Positions 11,373 through 24,800 of a DNA stretch of 64,000 bases are shown here, piece by piece. The stretch is taken from contig NC_084725.1 of assembly GCF_033807575.1 (NCBI RefSeq), positions 3,445,001 through 3,509,000 on the forward strand. Direction: 5' to 3'. Position numbers and translations under genes: made by a program. Within the stretch, counting starts at the first letter, position 1; the number at the start of each line of letters is the position of its first letter. The DNA comes from Cydia pomonella. Lineage: Eukaryota > Arthropoda > Insecta > Lepidoptera > Tortricidae. The notes under the pieces are model-generated. The model was not told the DNA's origin. It saw only the letters and a program-made list of their open reading frames with translations, and ran no database searches.

Positions 11373-11855
11373 TCAGCAGTGTTGCCAGGTGAGCGGAAGA
11401 GAATTATCGTACTTGACTGTCAATATTATTGTACCGTTCAAAAAAATATCGTACGCCAATCAAAAAGGCAGCCCCTAAAAATGTCTAGCAAAATAAGCTT
11501 AAATTTCCAATTAATAATAAAAAAAAGACAATTTTCGTCTAAATTGCGCAAAAAATCTGTTTATGTTTGTGTATTTTTGGGATAGACTCAAACGGTATAC
11601 AGGAAATTGTGACATTTTAAACTTTAATCTTACACCAAGGAGCCGAACACCCAAAAGATACTAATTTTAGCCTATTTCTGAGAGAAAGTGTCATATTTTG
11701 CCTCAAATTACTAGACTTTTAAGGTGGCATCATCCAAGGGCTGAAATTATAATACTTTAGTGTACGATAATGCTCTTTGGAACATTACGTCATACCGGGG
11801 CCCAAATTATCGTACATGTACGACAATTATCGTACGCCTGGTCACACTGAGTGTC
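11373..11855. mobile_element. Probable TIR element with AGTGTTGCCAGG / CCTGGTCACACT termini
   Basis: Roughly complementary ends, each followed inward by ATTATCGTAC-type sequence, enclose about 480 bp. Repeated TATCGTAC motifs occur inside. There is no transposase ORF. The boundaries are approximate. Confidence 0.4.
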
Positions 11856-12219
11856 AGTGTCGACAGAGTCAGCTAAAAACGCGTCAAACATCGCAACGTC
11901 GCGCCGATGGCCGTCCGAAGCATGGAGTGGCAACGCCGCAATGTATTTGTACACGACATTTGTCACACACACATGAGTAAAATTTATAAAAATATAACGT
12001 TGATTATTGCATGATTTCTGTATGAAACAAAGTTTTTCTATTAATTTAGCGCAAATGAATATTCGAAAGTAGATAGATGCGCAACTATTTATGTAATAAT
12101 ATTGTGTAATTAATTAATAAATAGCGATTGTTTTTTGTATGAAAATCGAACCACCATAAGTGTACATATTATATTCAGACTAAATCTTCCGTGCCAGTTT
12201 CGCGTGGCGCGCCATATTT

Positions 12220-12700
12220 TATTTTTCATCACACTTGCTCGTAAACGGTGTTATAGTATGCCAGCCAATTTTCAATCGTGACTGAATGCCGGATCTGTGC
12301 CTTCGATGCCTTACCTGTCAAAAAGTGATAATATGGCGGACGAATAAAATAAATAAATAAATAATTATTATAGGAAATTATTACACAAATTGACTAAGTC
12401 CCACAGTAAGCTCAATAAGGCTTGTATTGAGGGTACTTAGACAACGATATATATAATATATACATATTTATAAATACTTAAATACATAGAAAACACCCAT
12501 GACTCAGGAACAAATATCCATGCTCATCACACGAATAAATGCCCTTACCAGGATTTGAACCCGGGACCATCAGCTTCGTAGGCAGGGTTACTACCCACTA
12601 GGCCAAACCGGTCGTCAAACTTTGAACGAATGTTTGAAATATCACCGTATTTATGAATTATTTCGCTTAAAATTTAGTTTTTTCTTCGCAAGTGTGATGA
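12220..12700. mobile_element. TIR element with TTTTCATCACACTTGC ends, copy 1 (SINE-interrupted)
   Basis: The left end TTTTTCATCACACTTGC and right end GCAAGTGTGATGACAAA are complementary. A SINE (12366-12616) is inserted in the middle. Related copies are at 14980-15395, 20334-20645 and 32151-32586. Confidence 0.65.
12366..12616 (-). mobile_element. tRNA-derived SINE family 1
   Basis: Read on the minus strand it starts with GACGACCGGTTTGGCCTAG and has the Pol III box B GGGTTCAAATCC. It ends in the conserved TTGAGCTTACTGTGGGACTT block and an AT-rich tail. The family occurs complete at 47752-48002, 56648-56900 and 27963-28248. Confidence 0.85.
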
Positions 12701-14724
12701 CAAACATTGCAAATGAAAAATGTAACTCCGGAGAAAAGATAATTGCAAACTCAACCCTTTAAGAGCTTCTAAACATGTTCTATTCTCCATGTTTTAACCG
12801 ACTTAAATTTCTTAGAAGGAGGAGGTTCTGTATTCGGTTGTGGCTATTTTTTTTATGTACGTTCACTCCGACACCCGTGGTCCGATTTGGGTAATTAATT
12901 TTTGAATGGAGTTACTTCCAAGTTGGTTCCATTTTAATTTGGTTCTGATCTGATTAGGGATCCATGAGGAATTGAGAGAACTCCTCATATTTAAAGGCAC
13001 GTGTATGATTATTTGGGTGTTTTCTTAAGCAAATCGAGCATCCTCTCTCAAAAACCATCAATTTGATGAAGTGGATCTGATGATGATGATTTTTTTGAAC
13101 GATAGGTTTATGTTTAAAGAACTTTATTTTCTCAAAAGAAATTTCACATTTCACTTAATAAATACTAAAACAAAAGTAAATCAGTGAGCATCGCAAGTTA
13201 TACAAAACAAACAAAAACAATAACTAATTAGAGGTTTCGCTTTATGAAAATAAAAAATTAAAAAATGTTTTGCAAATTTTGAAAAAAGATATTTATTGAA
13301 TATATTATGCTTAAGCGGTCGTCATCAAAATCAAAGTAATTCGTTAAGATTTAGTTTGTGGGAAACGTTTTCTCCCGAAATGGAATTTCATAGAAAAAAT
13401 ACCGTTACTTCGTTAGATTCAAAAAGCTTATACTTCCCTCTTAATTCCCTCGATTGAAATATCTCACTTACCCCCCTCGTTGTGTTTTCTTCTGATTTCC
13501 AGGGCTTTATGCCCCCTCTTAACAGCGTGGAAGATAATTCAGTTCAATACTGGTTTCGACAAGTGATTTGAATATTGTTTGTACATTACCAATTTATTGA
13601 CGTTGCTGGTGATTTGTGTTAATGTATTGTTGATTCAATGAACTAGTCGATAGTGATACTGTAGGTAAATACGTGATATCATAGCATTCGTTTATTCATT
13701 TGTTATATTTAAAAAAACACTCGTAGTTGCTTAATTTTTTTGGGAAAGCTTCTTTAGAGATTCCCAAAAATGTTATTGAACCTACCAACAATGAAACCAA
13801 TAGGTACTTACTATTATTTATTCTGTACCAATTACCTAGTATTGTTTTAGTGTGGAAGTTCGTGTTGTGGTTGACTGATGCAGTAGAGGTAACTGTTTTC
13901 TTAAAAAAAACGTGATAAATTTATGGGCACCCCTCAAATTTTACATGATACGGGGGCGTAAAAAATGATACATGTAATTGTGATACGTATAACACTACTG
14001 CGTTTATTATTGTTTTTTAAATAATATTTAACTCGCCTACAGGTTTCCAAAAAGCGATATTTCCACGTGGAAAAAATTCCGCAACTTCTCATCTTTTTGT
14101 ATGAGAATCGAAATTTCCCATCCCCGAAATGAAACTTCTCTCGTTCCTAAAATTGTCATGATTTTTTCCAAACCTTGACCCACTACACTTATTCTCACAT
14201 TTTAAAAACAAATTATTACTTAGTAGTCGATGGTTTCTCGATATATTCGCATAGTGACAACTATTATAATTTATTTGCCCCTATTGACCCGTTTCAACTT
14301 TCCACCCGGTATAGAGGGTCAAACTAATAAAATACAATGTTGCCATGAAAGTATAAACAGAGGTTATCATGTAAATCCCGTTCCTTGTAGCCATAATAAT
14401 AATTAGGATTTGCTGAACGTTTGTGGTTTTGAACATTCATTATCTTCTAATATTTAATTAATAAAATGAAACGGATTATATCGCGTGTAATTTAAAATCC
14501 ATAGGCTACGGAGACTGCTTACCATCAGACCGGCCGTATGCTTGTTTACCACCGACGTAGTATAAAAAAAATATTGGTGGCCAAGTAGGTAATGTTATTT
14601 TAAACTTACAAAAATTATAAATATTGGGTATACTCCAGTGCCATCACTATGCCATGTACTAGAACGAACGCCTACCCTATAATTTATTTCGGCTTGAATT
14701 GACTGTTCAGGTACCGTAATTTAT
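12701..14724. other. AT-rich intergenic sequence with one dispersed repeat (13215-13450)
   Basis: 13215-13450 (TTAAGCGGTCGTCATCAAAA region) matches sequence at 39150-39325 and the halves of 43085-43720, so it is a dispersed element. 14517-14577 is a minus-strand fragment of repeat family 3. No gene was seen. Confidence 0.45.
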
Positions 14725-15395
14725 AGTGCATTGTGCAACGAGGGGGGTAAGTGAAATTTTGGATACGAGTGTGATTATTCCCGACAGCTGCAGGCTGGTG
14801 GAATTAAAGACCTGAGTTTGCAATATTCTAAAAAAATAAAATAAAAATATTTTCATTAAGGAAACTGTAAGTCTAGTTTTAAGAAAAGTACCTGTGTTAT
14901 ATGTAACTATAAAAGACTGTTTGTTTCTTAAATAAATAAATAAATAAAATATTCTTACCCCCGGAGTTACACACAATGTTTTTCATCACACTTGCGAAGA
15001 AAAAACTAAACGAAATAATTCTTAAATACGGTGATATATCAAAGATTCGTCCGCCATTTTGTGATTTCTTGACAGGTTAGCATTGAGGGCACAGACCTAT
15101 CTGGCATTCAGCCACGATTAATAATTATGTAAAAATATTTTAAACGGCTGTTAAATCAATCGAATTATTTAATTTTAAACATAAACAAACATATTAAATT
15201 ATAAACGTCAGTATTTTAATAGTGAAACTCATTTATGCTACTTGGTTTGTATGAAAAAGTGACATAATTTTAATAAGGGAGTTCTAGCTTTTTTTTTTCA
15301 CTATCCATAACTCCCGTAGGAACAAAATAGGCCTTTGTCCTTCAGTACACCTGCATGAAATAAGAACTTTTTCGAGCAAGTGTGATGAGAAATAA
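14725..15395. mobile_element. TIR element with TTTTCATCACACTTGC ends, copy 2, plus adjacent repeat block
   Basis: 14978-15395 is bounded by TTTTTCATCACACTTGC and GCAAGTGTGATGAGAAA. The preceding block from 14725 (GGGGGGTAAGTGAAATTTTG) recurs beside the copies at 20.2 and 32.6 kb, so it may be part of a larger composite element. No ORF. Confidence 0.6.
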
Positions 15396-15671
15396 TTTAT
15401 TTGTTATTGTAGTTTTTAATTGAATAATAATTATAGCCTTATGATATTTACTTGAAACTTTGTACTTAAATATATTAAATTGTGTACTTTAGCGTGTAGT
15501 TCCGCTCTCTCGGAAAGGTTTCCACGGAAGACCAGCGTCGAGATCCTCAGGGTGGTATCTTGACATTAAGCTGAGTGGAGACCTTTTCAGTGACGCTTAA
15601 TAATAAATTGGTTTTGTCGTCTCATGTTTTACCTAAACTTAAGCGTTTTCTGAATAAATTTCTTCTAAATA

Positions 15672-15966
15672 AACCTTTCTCAAACTTGCAATGAAATGTT
15701 GACATAACTTACTTCAAATTAGGTCCGGAAACTCTACGTATCCGGTGCGATGAGTGATGATGATATGCAAAAGAAATTTCATACAGCCTACCTACACACC
15801 TAGGCCTGTAAAGCACCCTTTTGTTTTTAAATGTCAAATTGTGGCACAACGTCTTGGCATTCAACCATCAAATAGTAGTAGATTGGTATGTTATATTTAG
15901 CTGTGTAAACCTACGAATAAAACAAATTCACTACAATTTTTTTTTCATTGCAAGTTTGAGAAAAGC
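15672..15966. mobile_element. TIR element with CTCAAACTTGCAATGAAA ends
   Basis: The left end CTTTCTCAAACTTGCAATGA and the right end TCATTGCAAGTTTGAGAAAG are complementary and enclose about 295 bp without an ORF. A related element is at 40455-40876. Confidence 0.65.
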
Positions 15967-16884
15967 ACTCTATAAATCTTAGCGAGAAACGGGGTTGCCG
16001 GCCGCGTATCCCTGTTCGTCTATATCTACTTAGCCTGCAACCCTTTGTTTCCCGGCTTCTATAGTAATGTACTATTTAGGGATTCAAAACTTTCATCTGA
16101 TAAAATTAGGCACTGCGACTAAACACATGGAATTGCTAAAATAATTGCTATGACATTGGGTTCTTCAAGAAACAGGTATTTAGGGTTTTCAAAGGTTGGC
16201 AACGCATAAGTGGCTCCTCCGATGTTGCTTATGTCCATGGGCGGCGATGACTGCTTCCCATCAGGCGGCTAAATATGACATAACAAAAATATTTTGTTCA
16301 CAAAATGGCTCTAATGTTGCATTATCTTCAAAAGCTGCTGGCAATCATAGGTAACGTGGTTCGTTTATTAATGTATGTATGTATGTATAAACTCTTTATT
16401 GTACAAAATACAAATATGGCACAGGATAAGCAGTACAAAGGCGAACTTATCCCTTTAAGGGATTTCTTCCAGTTAACCTTTGAGTAGATGAGAGTTGATG
16501 AAGAGTGGTAGACAAATATAGCACTGAGTACAATAGACTAGAGGAAAGTCAATAAAATTATAAAAGAGGGCGAATATAAATAAAAACTCCCCCGGGATGT
16601 CCCTCCGGGACATCCCGGCGTCATCCTTAGGATATGGTAGAGGAAACCCTCTAAATTCCTATAATAATCCCCAAAAAAAAAAAAAAAAAAAGAATATAAA
16701 TAAAATTAAATAAAAAAATAGAAGTAATAGTATAACAAATATATAGAATACCTATATTATATACAATAATATAGGTATTAATCACATTGAGGCAACCTAT
16801 GTAGTCTCTGACCACGCTAACTTTGCACAAACTTGGCAAGAACATATCCCTATAAACTCTATAATTGACGTGGCACGTGGCATG
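15967..16884. other. Intergenic sequence with LINE/SINE tail-like blocks
   Basis: 16380-16500 carries a TTTATTGTACAAAATACAAA block of the kind found at 3' ends of lepidopteran retroelements in minus orientation, preceded by a short (ATGT)n run. 16590-16615 is a short perfect palindrome around GATGTCCCTCCGGGACATC. No gene was seen. Confidence 0.35.
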
Positions 16885-17010
16885 AAAACTGAGAGCTTAC
16901 CGCGAACCACGTTCAACGCGTTGCCTCTCTGTCACACTTGTAAATTCGTTCGTAAGTGTGACAGGGAGGCAACACGTAGAACGTGGCTCGCGTTTGGTCC
17001 TCTGGTCACT
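16885..17010. mobile_element. Foldback element, diverged relative of 7662-7798
   Basis: Complementary arms: CTTACCGCGAACCACGTTC on the left and GAACGTGGCTCGCG on the right, with an inner pair TCTGTCACACTT / AAGTGTGACAGGG. No ORF. Confidence 0.5.
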
Positions 17011-17210
17011 AGTTTGCCACCTTTGTGGTATTAAAAACTACAGCATTAGTCTCATTCATATAATCATATGGATATTACGAAATATCTAATTAAAGCCACA
17101 TACATACCTACATATGATTCATCTATGATTGTGGTAATGTGGTTTCACAACATTACTGAGTTGAACATGAATATTAGGATGGTTATTGAATTGCATTGTA
17201 TTGAACAATT

Positions 17211-17568
17211 TTTTTTTATACTACGTCGGTGGCAAACAAGCATACGGCCTGCCTGATGGTAAGCAGTATCCGTAGCCTATGTACGCCTGCAACTCCAGAG
17301 GAGTTACATGCGCGTTGCCGACCCTAACCCCCTCCCACCCTCGTTGAGCTCTGGCAACCTTACTCACCGGCAGGAACACAACACTATGAGTAGGGTCTAG
17401 TGTTATTTGGCTGCGATTTTCTGTAAGGTGGAGGTACTTCCCCAGTTGGGCTCTGCTCTACATCTGGAATGACATCCGCTGTGCTGTGCTCTACCACACA
17501 GAGCGAGATGACATTCACAATGCCCATACCTCTCTTGTGGACGTAGTTTAAGGACATACTCGGGTCCA
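17211..17568 (+). mobile_element. Dispersed repeat family 3 (TACTACGTCGGTGGCAAACA), full copy
   Basis: About 340 bp, starting after a T-run with ACTACGTCGGTGGCAAACA and ending near CTCTCTTGTGGACG. It recurs at 24966-25305, 34118-34443, 35799-36092, 43188-43506 and 57056-57245 (minus), and as fragments at 14517-14577 and 45754-45838. It encodes nothing recognisable. The class is undetermined (non-autonomous retroelement or DNA element). Confidence 0.75.
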
Positions 17569-18164
17569 ATTATTTCAGGTATTATACCCATATATGTATA
17601 AGATTAGTTACTAATTTTATTAAAGAATATATGTTAGTAACTTAGTATCCACAGTATAATTATTACATTAATTTTAAATAAATATTCATTCATAATAATT
17701 ATTACGAGGGACTGAGGTTTATTTTTCTTTGACAGAAATTTAGAATTAACTATTTTTTTTAAAGCTTGAAGATAAATTAAGTTTCTAATTTAATAAAATA
17801 AATTAAAATCGTTTTTAGGATTTTAAAAATATTTTCTTTATTATCTGTCACAATATTGACTTGACAAAAGACTTGAATGAACATATTTCAGAGTAGAAAG
17901 AATAAATTCGCGCATCTTTTTCGCACCATCAATAAGTAATAATATGCCTTCAAACAGAAACTCTTAGTACATTTTTGACTTCAAAAATGGTCCATAAGGT
18001 TGACACATATCTGCATATCACTGAAAGTATTCACTTCTCTAATAAATATACCCTGCCCGCAGCTTTAAATATTAAGTACCCAGGACACCATTTCCCGTTA
18101 TTAAGTAAACAACAGTAAGTAAACACTTTATTGTACGGCAAAAAACAAATGATTACCTACATCA
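17569..18164. other. AT-rich intergenic sequence, no gene seen
   Basis: No exon, tRNA or clear repeat was identified in this stretch upstream of the kinase gene. Confidence 0.4.
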
Positions 18165-18295
18165 GCGGCGGTATCATGGTTCCATTTTTATCACTTGTCA
18201 CTATGCCCGTCACTTTCGCACTTACATACTTGTTAGAACGTGACAGGCATGGTGACAAATGATAAAGAGCCAACCATCTTAGCCCTACTGATAGA
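18165..18295. mobile_element. Small foldback (MITE-like) element, copy 2
   Basis: Near-identical to 3293-3415, with the same complementary halves around CATACTTGTTAGAACGTGAC. Confidence 0.65.
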
Positions 18296-18482
18296 ACATA
18301 AATGTAAAAATGTGTAATACAAAGGGATCTCTTCCAGTTGTGATTAAGCAATAAAAGGATTTGAATAAATAAATTAATAAAATTAACAATACAACAGAGA
18401 TGACACAGCCATAGAGAAGCAAGTGTTTTTTATGGATCGTGTCATTCATTTCGGTATGCTGTAGTGAACTGTAAAAATAATT

Positions 18483-18540
18483 GACCAATCACGTGCCGCC
18501 GCGCTCCCTAAACGGGGGATGGGTGGGCAGGGGACTTTGC
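18483..18540 (+). promoter_or_regulatory. Candidate core promoter of the DSTYK gene
   Basis: A GC-rich island in AT-rich DNA about 200 bp upstream of the start codon. It contains a CCAAT motif (18485-18489) overlapping a palindromic CACGTG E-box (18490-18495), then a GC-box-like GGGTGGGCAGGGG (18520-18532). The transcription start is inferred, not seen. Confidence 0.4.
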
Positions 18541-18710
18541 GCGTTTATGTCTTTTGTATAATATTTTTTACTACTGAGATACTTCTCAATTAGATGGCTC
18601 GTAGGAAAAGTATTGTATACTATAGTGATATAATCAAGCTTTTCAATCTCGTAACTTACTTAGGCAACTCAGCAAGCTTGTATAAAATACTACTATTTGA
18701 TTTCAGGGAG

Positions 18711-18825
18711 ATGGCGGGCGGCGTGCTCTGGTCGCGGCGGCTCGCGGCGCGCATGCGCGTGCTGCGCGGGCTCGTGCGCGACACGCGCCGCTCGCTGCGT
18801 GACGTCGCCGACGCACTGGAGCTGG
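18711..18825 (+). CDS. DSTYK: DSTYK coding exon 1 (residues 1-38)
   Basis: Starts MAGGVLWSRR and is very GC-rich and Arg-rich, unlike the AT-rich flanks. Donor GG|GTATAC at 18826, leaving one nucleotide for the next codon. The preceding TTGATTTCAG (18697-18706) suggests an acceptor after a 5'UTR exon. Confidence 0.8.
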
Positions 18826-21800
18826 GTATACATTCTGTCTCTTTCTATCCTATTCAGTTTACCATTGATCTACTTTAACCCAATTGCCATGAGATAACTT
18901 TTGATATGCAGTTGAAAGATGGCTTCCTCCCCCAAACTTACGTACAAGCAAAGATAATTTGAAATAGAGATGGATTGTCAAAGAAAACTTTGTAGCCACA
19001 GTAAATTTACTGCCATGTTAAGACATATAATTAAAACTTTTAGAACGCCATTTGAATTTAATCTTTATTCTTTTACTGGCATGTGTTAAATTTAATAATA
19101 AAAAATTGGCGCCATCTAATACATAAAAGGTTCAAAGGCCAAAGGTATGGCAGCATCGTTTCGAGCGATGGCACCTCAACCTTTAGCCATTGCTCGATAA
19201 AATGGCGCCACTTTTTGATATTTAACCAATTCAACACATATCAGTGAAAGAATAAGGATGAAAGTCAAATGGCGTTCTAAAAGTTATAATCATGTGTCGA
19301 ACGATGGCAGTAAATTTGCTGTGACTACAAATTATTCTTTGACAATCCACCTCTTTTTCAAATTATCTTTGTTTGTTCTTTGAAATCCACCTCTATTTCA
19401 AATTCTCTTTTCTACAAGAGACCAAATGAAATGTCAGGAAAGCGTCTATAAAAATGCAGTTGCATGATATTTGCATACCTACATAATAAATTACAGTTAT
19501 TATTTTGTCAACAAATGTTTCAGATATAAGGGATGTCTCCAGCCGCGTAGAGGAAATAGGAGATGCATCAGGGCGCCCTGCAGCTATAGTGGTGTTAGGA
19601 ACTAGTGCTGCCGCGCGGGCTCGCCTGCTGCACTGTCTTCTCGGACGGCGCCTATTGCCAGAGCCGGCGCCGACTCATTGCCGCTGGGTAAGCCAAATAT
19701 TTGTTTATCTGTTTAGGGGTCCGTACCTCAAAATGTATCCAGGAACGTATGTGAGATTAACTCGTTTTTTTTTATCTATTACCAAAGTCGCCGACTGGTC
19801 GGGAAAGCCGACTATCCGGCTACATTTGTAGTCGGCAACTAGTCGGCCAAAATGGCCAAATTGCAAGAGCTAAAGCGACCGACGCAAGGTGACAAAGCAA
19901 TTTAGACAAAGCTGCTGCAGTGACCATCCGAATGTAAACTTTAAACAGAAATGATGATTTATGCATTTAGCCGGTCAGTCGGCACATCACTAGAAATTTG
20001 CCAGAAAGCATTATCTTGTAGTAAAAGTAATTGGAAAAATCCGAAAAACCAATAATGCCTATAATAATTATTAATTTGAAAATTATTTTTTCAGCTCCGG
20101 ATACAGTATGGTAGCAGCACCCAAGTGCATCTCACGCTCGGCAACTCGGAGTTCGAGCTGGTCGAAGATCTGGAGTGCAACAAGGCTCCTTGGGAAACAT
20201 TGCCACTTGAAGTAAGCATGATTTTCTACTTCCATATACCAATAGTACATTGTGCAACGAGGAGAGTAAGTGAAATATTGGACACGAGGGTGATTATATC
20301 CACGTAGCAATATCCTTAAGAAGTTCCACACAATGTTTTTCATCACACTTGCGAAGAAAAACCTAAATTTTAAGCGGAATAATTTCAAACATTCGCCCGC
20401 CATATTGGCATGCTTTGACAGTTTAGGCATCGAAGGCACCTATCCGGCATTCAGCCACAATTGAAAATTGTGTAAAAATATTTTAAAAGTAAAACTCATT
20501 TATACCTAGTTTATTCGTATAAATTAGTAAAAACTCCCCAGGGAGTTATAGCTTTTTTCTACCGTCCACACCTCCCTCAAGAACAATATAGGCCTTTGTC
20601 CTTCAGTACATGAAATAAGATCTTTTTCGTGCAAGTGTCATGAAAACTATCATTTAATATTTGCCAGTTGCTATTCGATGAAGAAAAACTTTGTAAGGTA
20701 ACGACTTTTTGTATGAAGGCAGTTATCCATTATCTTCCTCCTACTCTATACTCTATCTTTAGGTATTTAAATAAAAGTAAAAAAAACTACCCCCAAATGG
20801 CTCCTTAAGCCAGTTGAGGGTATATGAAAACATTACATGATCAAATAATGTAGGTTTAAAGTAAGGTCGTTCAGTGACAGATCCAGGCGGTTTTATATTT
20901 GGTTGGTTAATCAATAAATATTAAAACTACCCGAAAATGTACTTACAAATTGTTTGTTTACTTTTTTTTAAATACCTAAAGATACAGAGTATAGACTGTG
21001 CCTCAACTACTCGCTCGGAGCAGTCGTGAGCGACATTTTTGTAAAATAACAGCTATCGTTAATTACAAACATTTTTTCCAGGATCTCATCCGCCAAGACT
21101 CAACAGATTTCTCAACCATGCTAGAAGTCGAACTGAACATTCCCATACTAAAAGACGGTCTTCGCATCATCGTCCCACCAGACATAGGTGCCGACGAAAC
21201 AACACTACCCAAACTAAAGCAAAAATACTTAGAACTGTACGAAAAACGAGATGTGATACTAAAACTATTTAACCCTATATACTTATACGCGATAGATAGG
21301 ATAGGTAAAAATGTCTTCAGCGATGATATATCAAGTGATAATGTTGTGTGCTCTAAGAGTGAAGAGGATTTTTGGACTATGTTCAATATGTATCAGTCGC
21401 ATAGTGAGACTGAGGAGAAGGAAAGTGTTGTTGAGAAAGTCAGGAAGTGGAAAGCTAGGGATGGGGATGATTTCGTGCTGACGGCGGAGGTGAGTGGTAC
21501 TTTTAATTCGTTTTGGCGTATAACTTATGTAACAGATCAAATTATTATACACGTGTGCAAGTACACGGTGTTTCACGAGGAACCCGAAATATTTTAATAG
21601 TGTATTCCTATATACTAGATATTTCAATACTAAAATGTGCTAAACATTGTGCTAAAATATAAAATAATCATACCTTACAGAACTGCCTAGACCTCCACCA
21701 AATAAAAGAAATCAACCCCAACGCTCAAGTTCTCTTCACATTATTCGCGGACAGCCAAGCCGGCGATCGAGTAGATCTTTGGTACGATGCCACAGAATCT

Positions 21801-24800
21801 ACGGAAGAACCGTGCTGTTTAGGGGAGTTGCCTGAGTCTGATCAAGAGCTTGTGGAAGGTATAAGGAGGTAAGACTTATTTGTTGAATTTCTTCTGAAAA
21901 ATACCTGATATGAGAGTGAACCCTTTGGTACGATGCCACAGAATCTACGGAAGAACCGTGCTGTTTAGGGGAGTTGCCAGAGTCTGATCAAGAGCTTGTG
22001 GAAGGTATAAGGAGGTAAGACTTATTTGTTGAATTTCTTCTGAAAAATACCTGATATGAGAGTGAACCCTTTGGTACGATGCCACAGAATCTACGGAAGA
22101 ACCGTGCTGTTTAGGGGAGTTGCCAGAGTCTGATCAAGAGCTTGTGGAAGGTATAAGGAGGTAAGACTTATTTGTTGAATTCTTCTGAAAAATACCTGAT
22201 ATGAGAGTGAACCCTTTGGTACGATGCCACAGAATCTACGGAAGAACCGTGCTGTTTAGGGGAGTTGCCAGAGTCTGATCAAGAGCTTGTGGAAGGTATA
22301 AGGAGGTAAGACTTATTTGTTGAATTTCTTCTGAAAAATACCTGATATGAGAGTGAACCCTTTGGTACGATGCCACAGAATCTACGGAAGAACCGTGCTG
22401 TTTAGGGGAGTTGCCAGAGTCTGATCAAGAGCTTGTGGAAGGTATAAGGAGGTAAGACTTATTTGTTGAATTTCTTCTGAAAAATACCTGATATGAGAGT
22501 GAACCCTTTGGTACGATGCCACAGAATCTACGGAAGAACCGTGCTGTTTAGGGGAGTTGCCAGAGTCTGATCAAGAGCTTGTGGAAGGTATAAGGAGGTA
22601 AGACTTATTTGTTGAATTTCTTCTGAAAAATACCTGATATGAGAGTGAACCCTTTGGTACGATGCCACAGAATCTACGGAAGAACCGTGCTGTTTAGGGG
22701 AGTTGCCAGAGTCTGATCAAGAGCTTGTGGAAGGTATAAGGAGGTAAGACTTATTTGTTGAATTTCTTCTGAAAAATACCTGATATGAGAGTGAACCCTT
22801 TGGTACGATGCCACAGAATCTACGGAAGAACCGTGCTGTTTAGGGGAGTTGCCTGAGTCTGATCAAGAGCTTGTGGAAGGTATAAGGAGGTAAGACTTAT
22901 TTGTTGAATTTCTTCTGAAAAATACCTGATATGAGAGTGAACCCTTTGGTACGATGCCACAGAATCTACGGAAGAACCGTGCTGTTTAGGGGAGTTGCCA
23001 GAGTCTGATCAAGAGCTTGTGGAAGGTATAAGGAGGTAAGACTTATTTGTTGAATTTCTTCTGAAAAATACCTGATATGAGAGTGAACCCTTTGGTACGA
23101 TGCCACAGAATCTACGGAAGAACCGTGCTGTTTAGGGGAGTTGCCAGAGTCTGATCAAGAGCTTGTGGAAGGTATAAGGAGGTAAGACTTATTTGTTGAA
23201 TTTCTTCTGAAAAATACCTGATATGAGAGTGAACCCTTTGGTACGATGCCACAGAATCTACGGAAGAACCGTGCTGTTTAGGGGAGTTGCCAGAGTCTGA
23301 TCAAGAGCTTGTGGAAGGTATAAGGAGGTAAGACTTATTTGTTGAATTTCTTCTGAAAAATACCTGATATGAGAGTGAACCCTTTGGTACGATGCCACAG
23401 AATCTACGGAAGAACCGTGCTGTTTAGGGGAGTTGCCAGAGTCTGATCAAGAGCTTGTGGAAGGTATAAGGAGGTAAGACTTATTTGTTGAATTTCTTCT
23501 GAAAAATACCTGATATGAGAGTGAACCCTTTGGTACGATGCCACAGAATCTACGGAAGAACCGTGCTGTTTAGGGGAGTTGCCAGAGTCTGATCAAGAGC
23601 TTGTGGAAGGTATAAGGAGGTAAGACCTTTTTGTTGAATTTCTTCTGAAATATATCTGATATGAGAGTGAACCCTTTGGTACGATGCCACAGAATCTACG
23701 GAAGAACCGTGCTGTTTAGGAGAGTTGCCAGAGTCTGATCAAGAGCTTGTGGAAGGTATAAAGAGGTAAGACTTATTTGTTGAATTTCATCTGAAAAATA
23801 CCTGAGATGAGAGAATTGGCACTTTTCACATAACACGGTCTTAATTTCATTAGTGCGATTTAACGTGTTAGTCATTCAAATAATAGGTTTTTTTTTTGTT
23901 TCAGACACTCAGATGATTCTCCAATAAGCAAAGCACTGACAGCAAGATATAGCGTCGAAAGACTGGAAAGACTGAGCGAGGAACGAGTGGCCTTTATGAA
24001 CGAATTGTTAGACCAGTGGGAACTCATGTGTAAGCATAGCTTATAATGTACAATTCATAACAAACTGCTCAATGGAAATGGAATTGAATTATAGACATTA
24101 TACTCATAATCATACTGTATTTTACATATATTTGTTTTTTCCAGTTCACCCGCCCCCAAAACACCAAACGAAAAGTCAATGGCTTATAGTTGACGACGTT
24201 GAGATATTACGGACCGTCGACAACACAGCGACAGAACGACAGGAGAGCGACAGAGTTGCTAACACGAGGACCGCTTTAATAAATAGTGTTGTTGCTTTTG
24301 GGAGTGACTGTTTACAGGATTATTTATTAGAGAATAGCACTAAACTAAGTGAGGTAAGACAACTAATAAATTGTCACCGGTCTACACGGTTTTTGGGTCT
24401 AACTTCTACACGTAAAATGTTAGTTTATCCTACGCTAAAAATAAGGGAAAATGTTTTTACAAGCTTTTATTTAGTTTCACCTGTCCCGTTGTCTGTAATC
24501 AATTCTTGCAAGTTAAATTTGACCTACTTCCCGGTTTCCGATGAAGCTGAAAATTTGCATACATATGTAAGTCGGGTGACAATGCAATATTATGGTACCA
24601 TTGAGCTGGTCTGATGATGGAGACAGGAGGTAGCCACAGGAACTCTGTGATAAAACAACGCAACCTAATTGTGTTTGGGGTTTTTAGAATTGTCTCGATG
24701 AGTATTAGTTGCCAAAAATGAAATGTTTGCCAAAAACTTTTTATTTTGATCAAAGTTTGCTTTAGTAGAAATTAGAGCAATTTTGCAATATTTGTTTTAA

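Noticed and set aside
18594..18710. In-frame upstream ATG extending the DSTYK N-terminus by 39 residues.
   Set aside because: The extension is AT-rich, unlike the coding sequence that follows, and a TTTCAG acceptor lies just before ATG 18711. Kept as an alternative, not the main start.
21778..23820. CRISPR-like array, because of the regular 146-bp repeats.
   Set aside because: The units are contiguous duplicates of exon/intron sequence with no spacers, in an insect gene.
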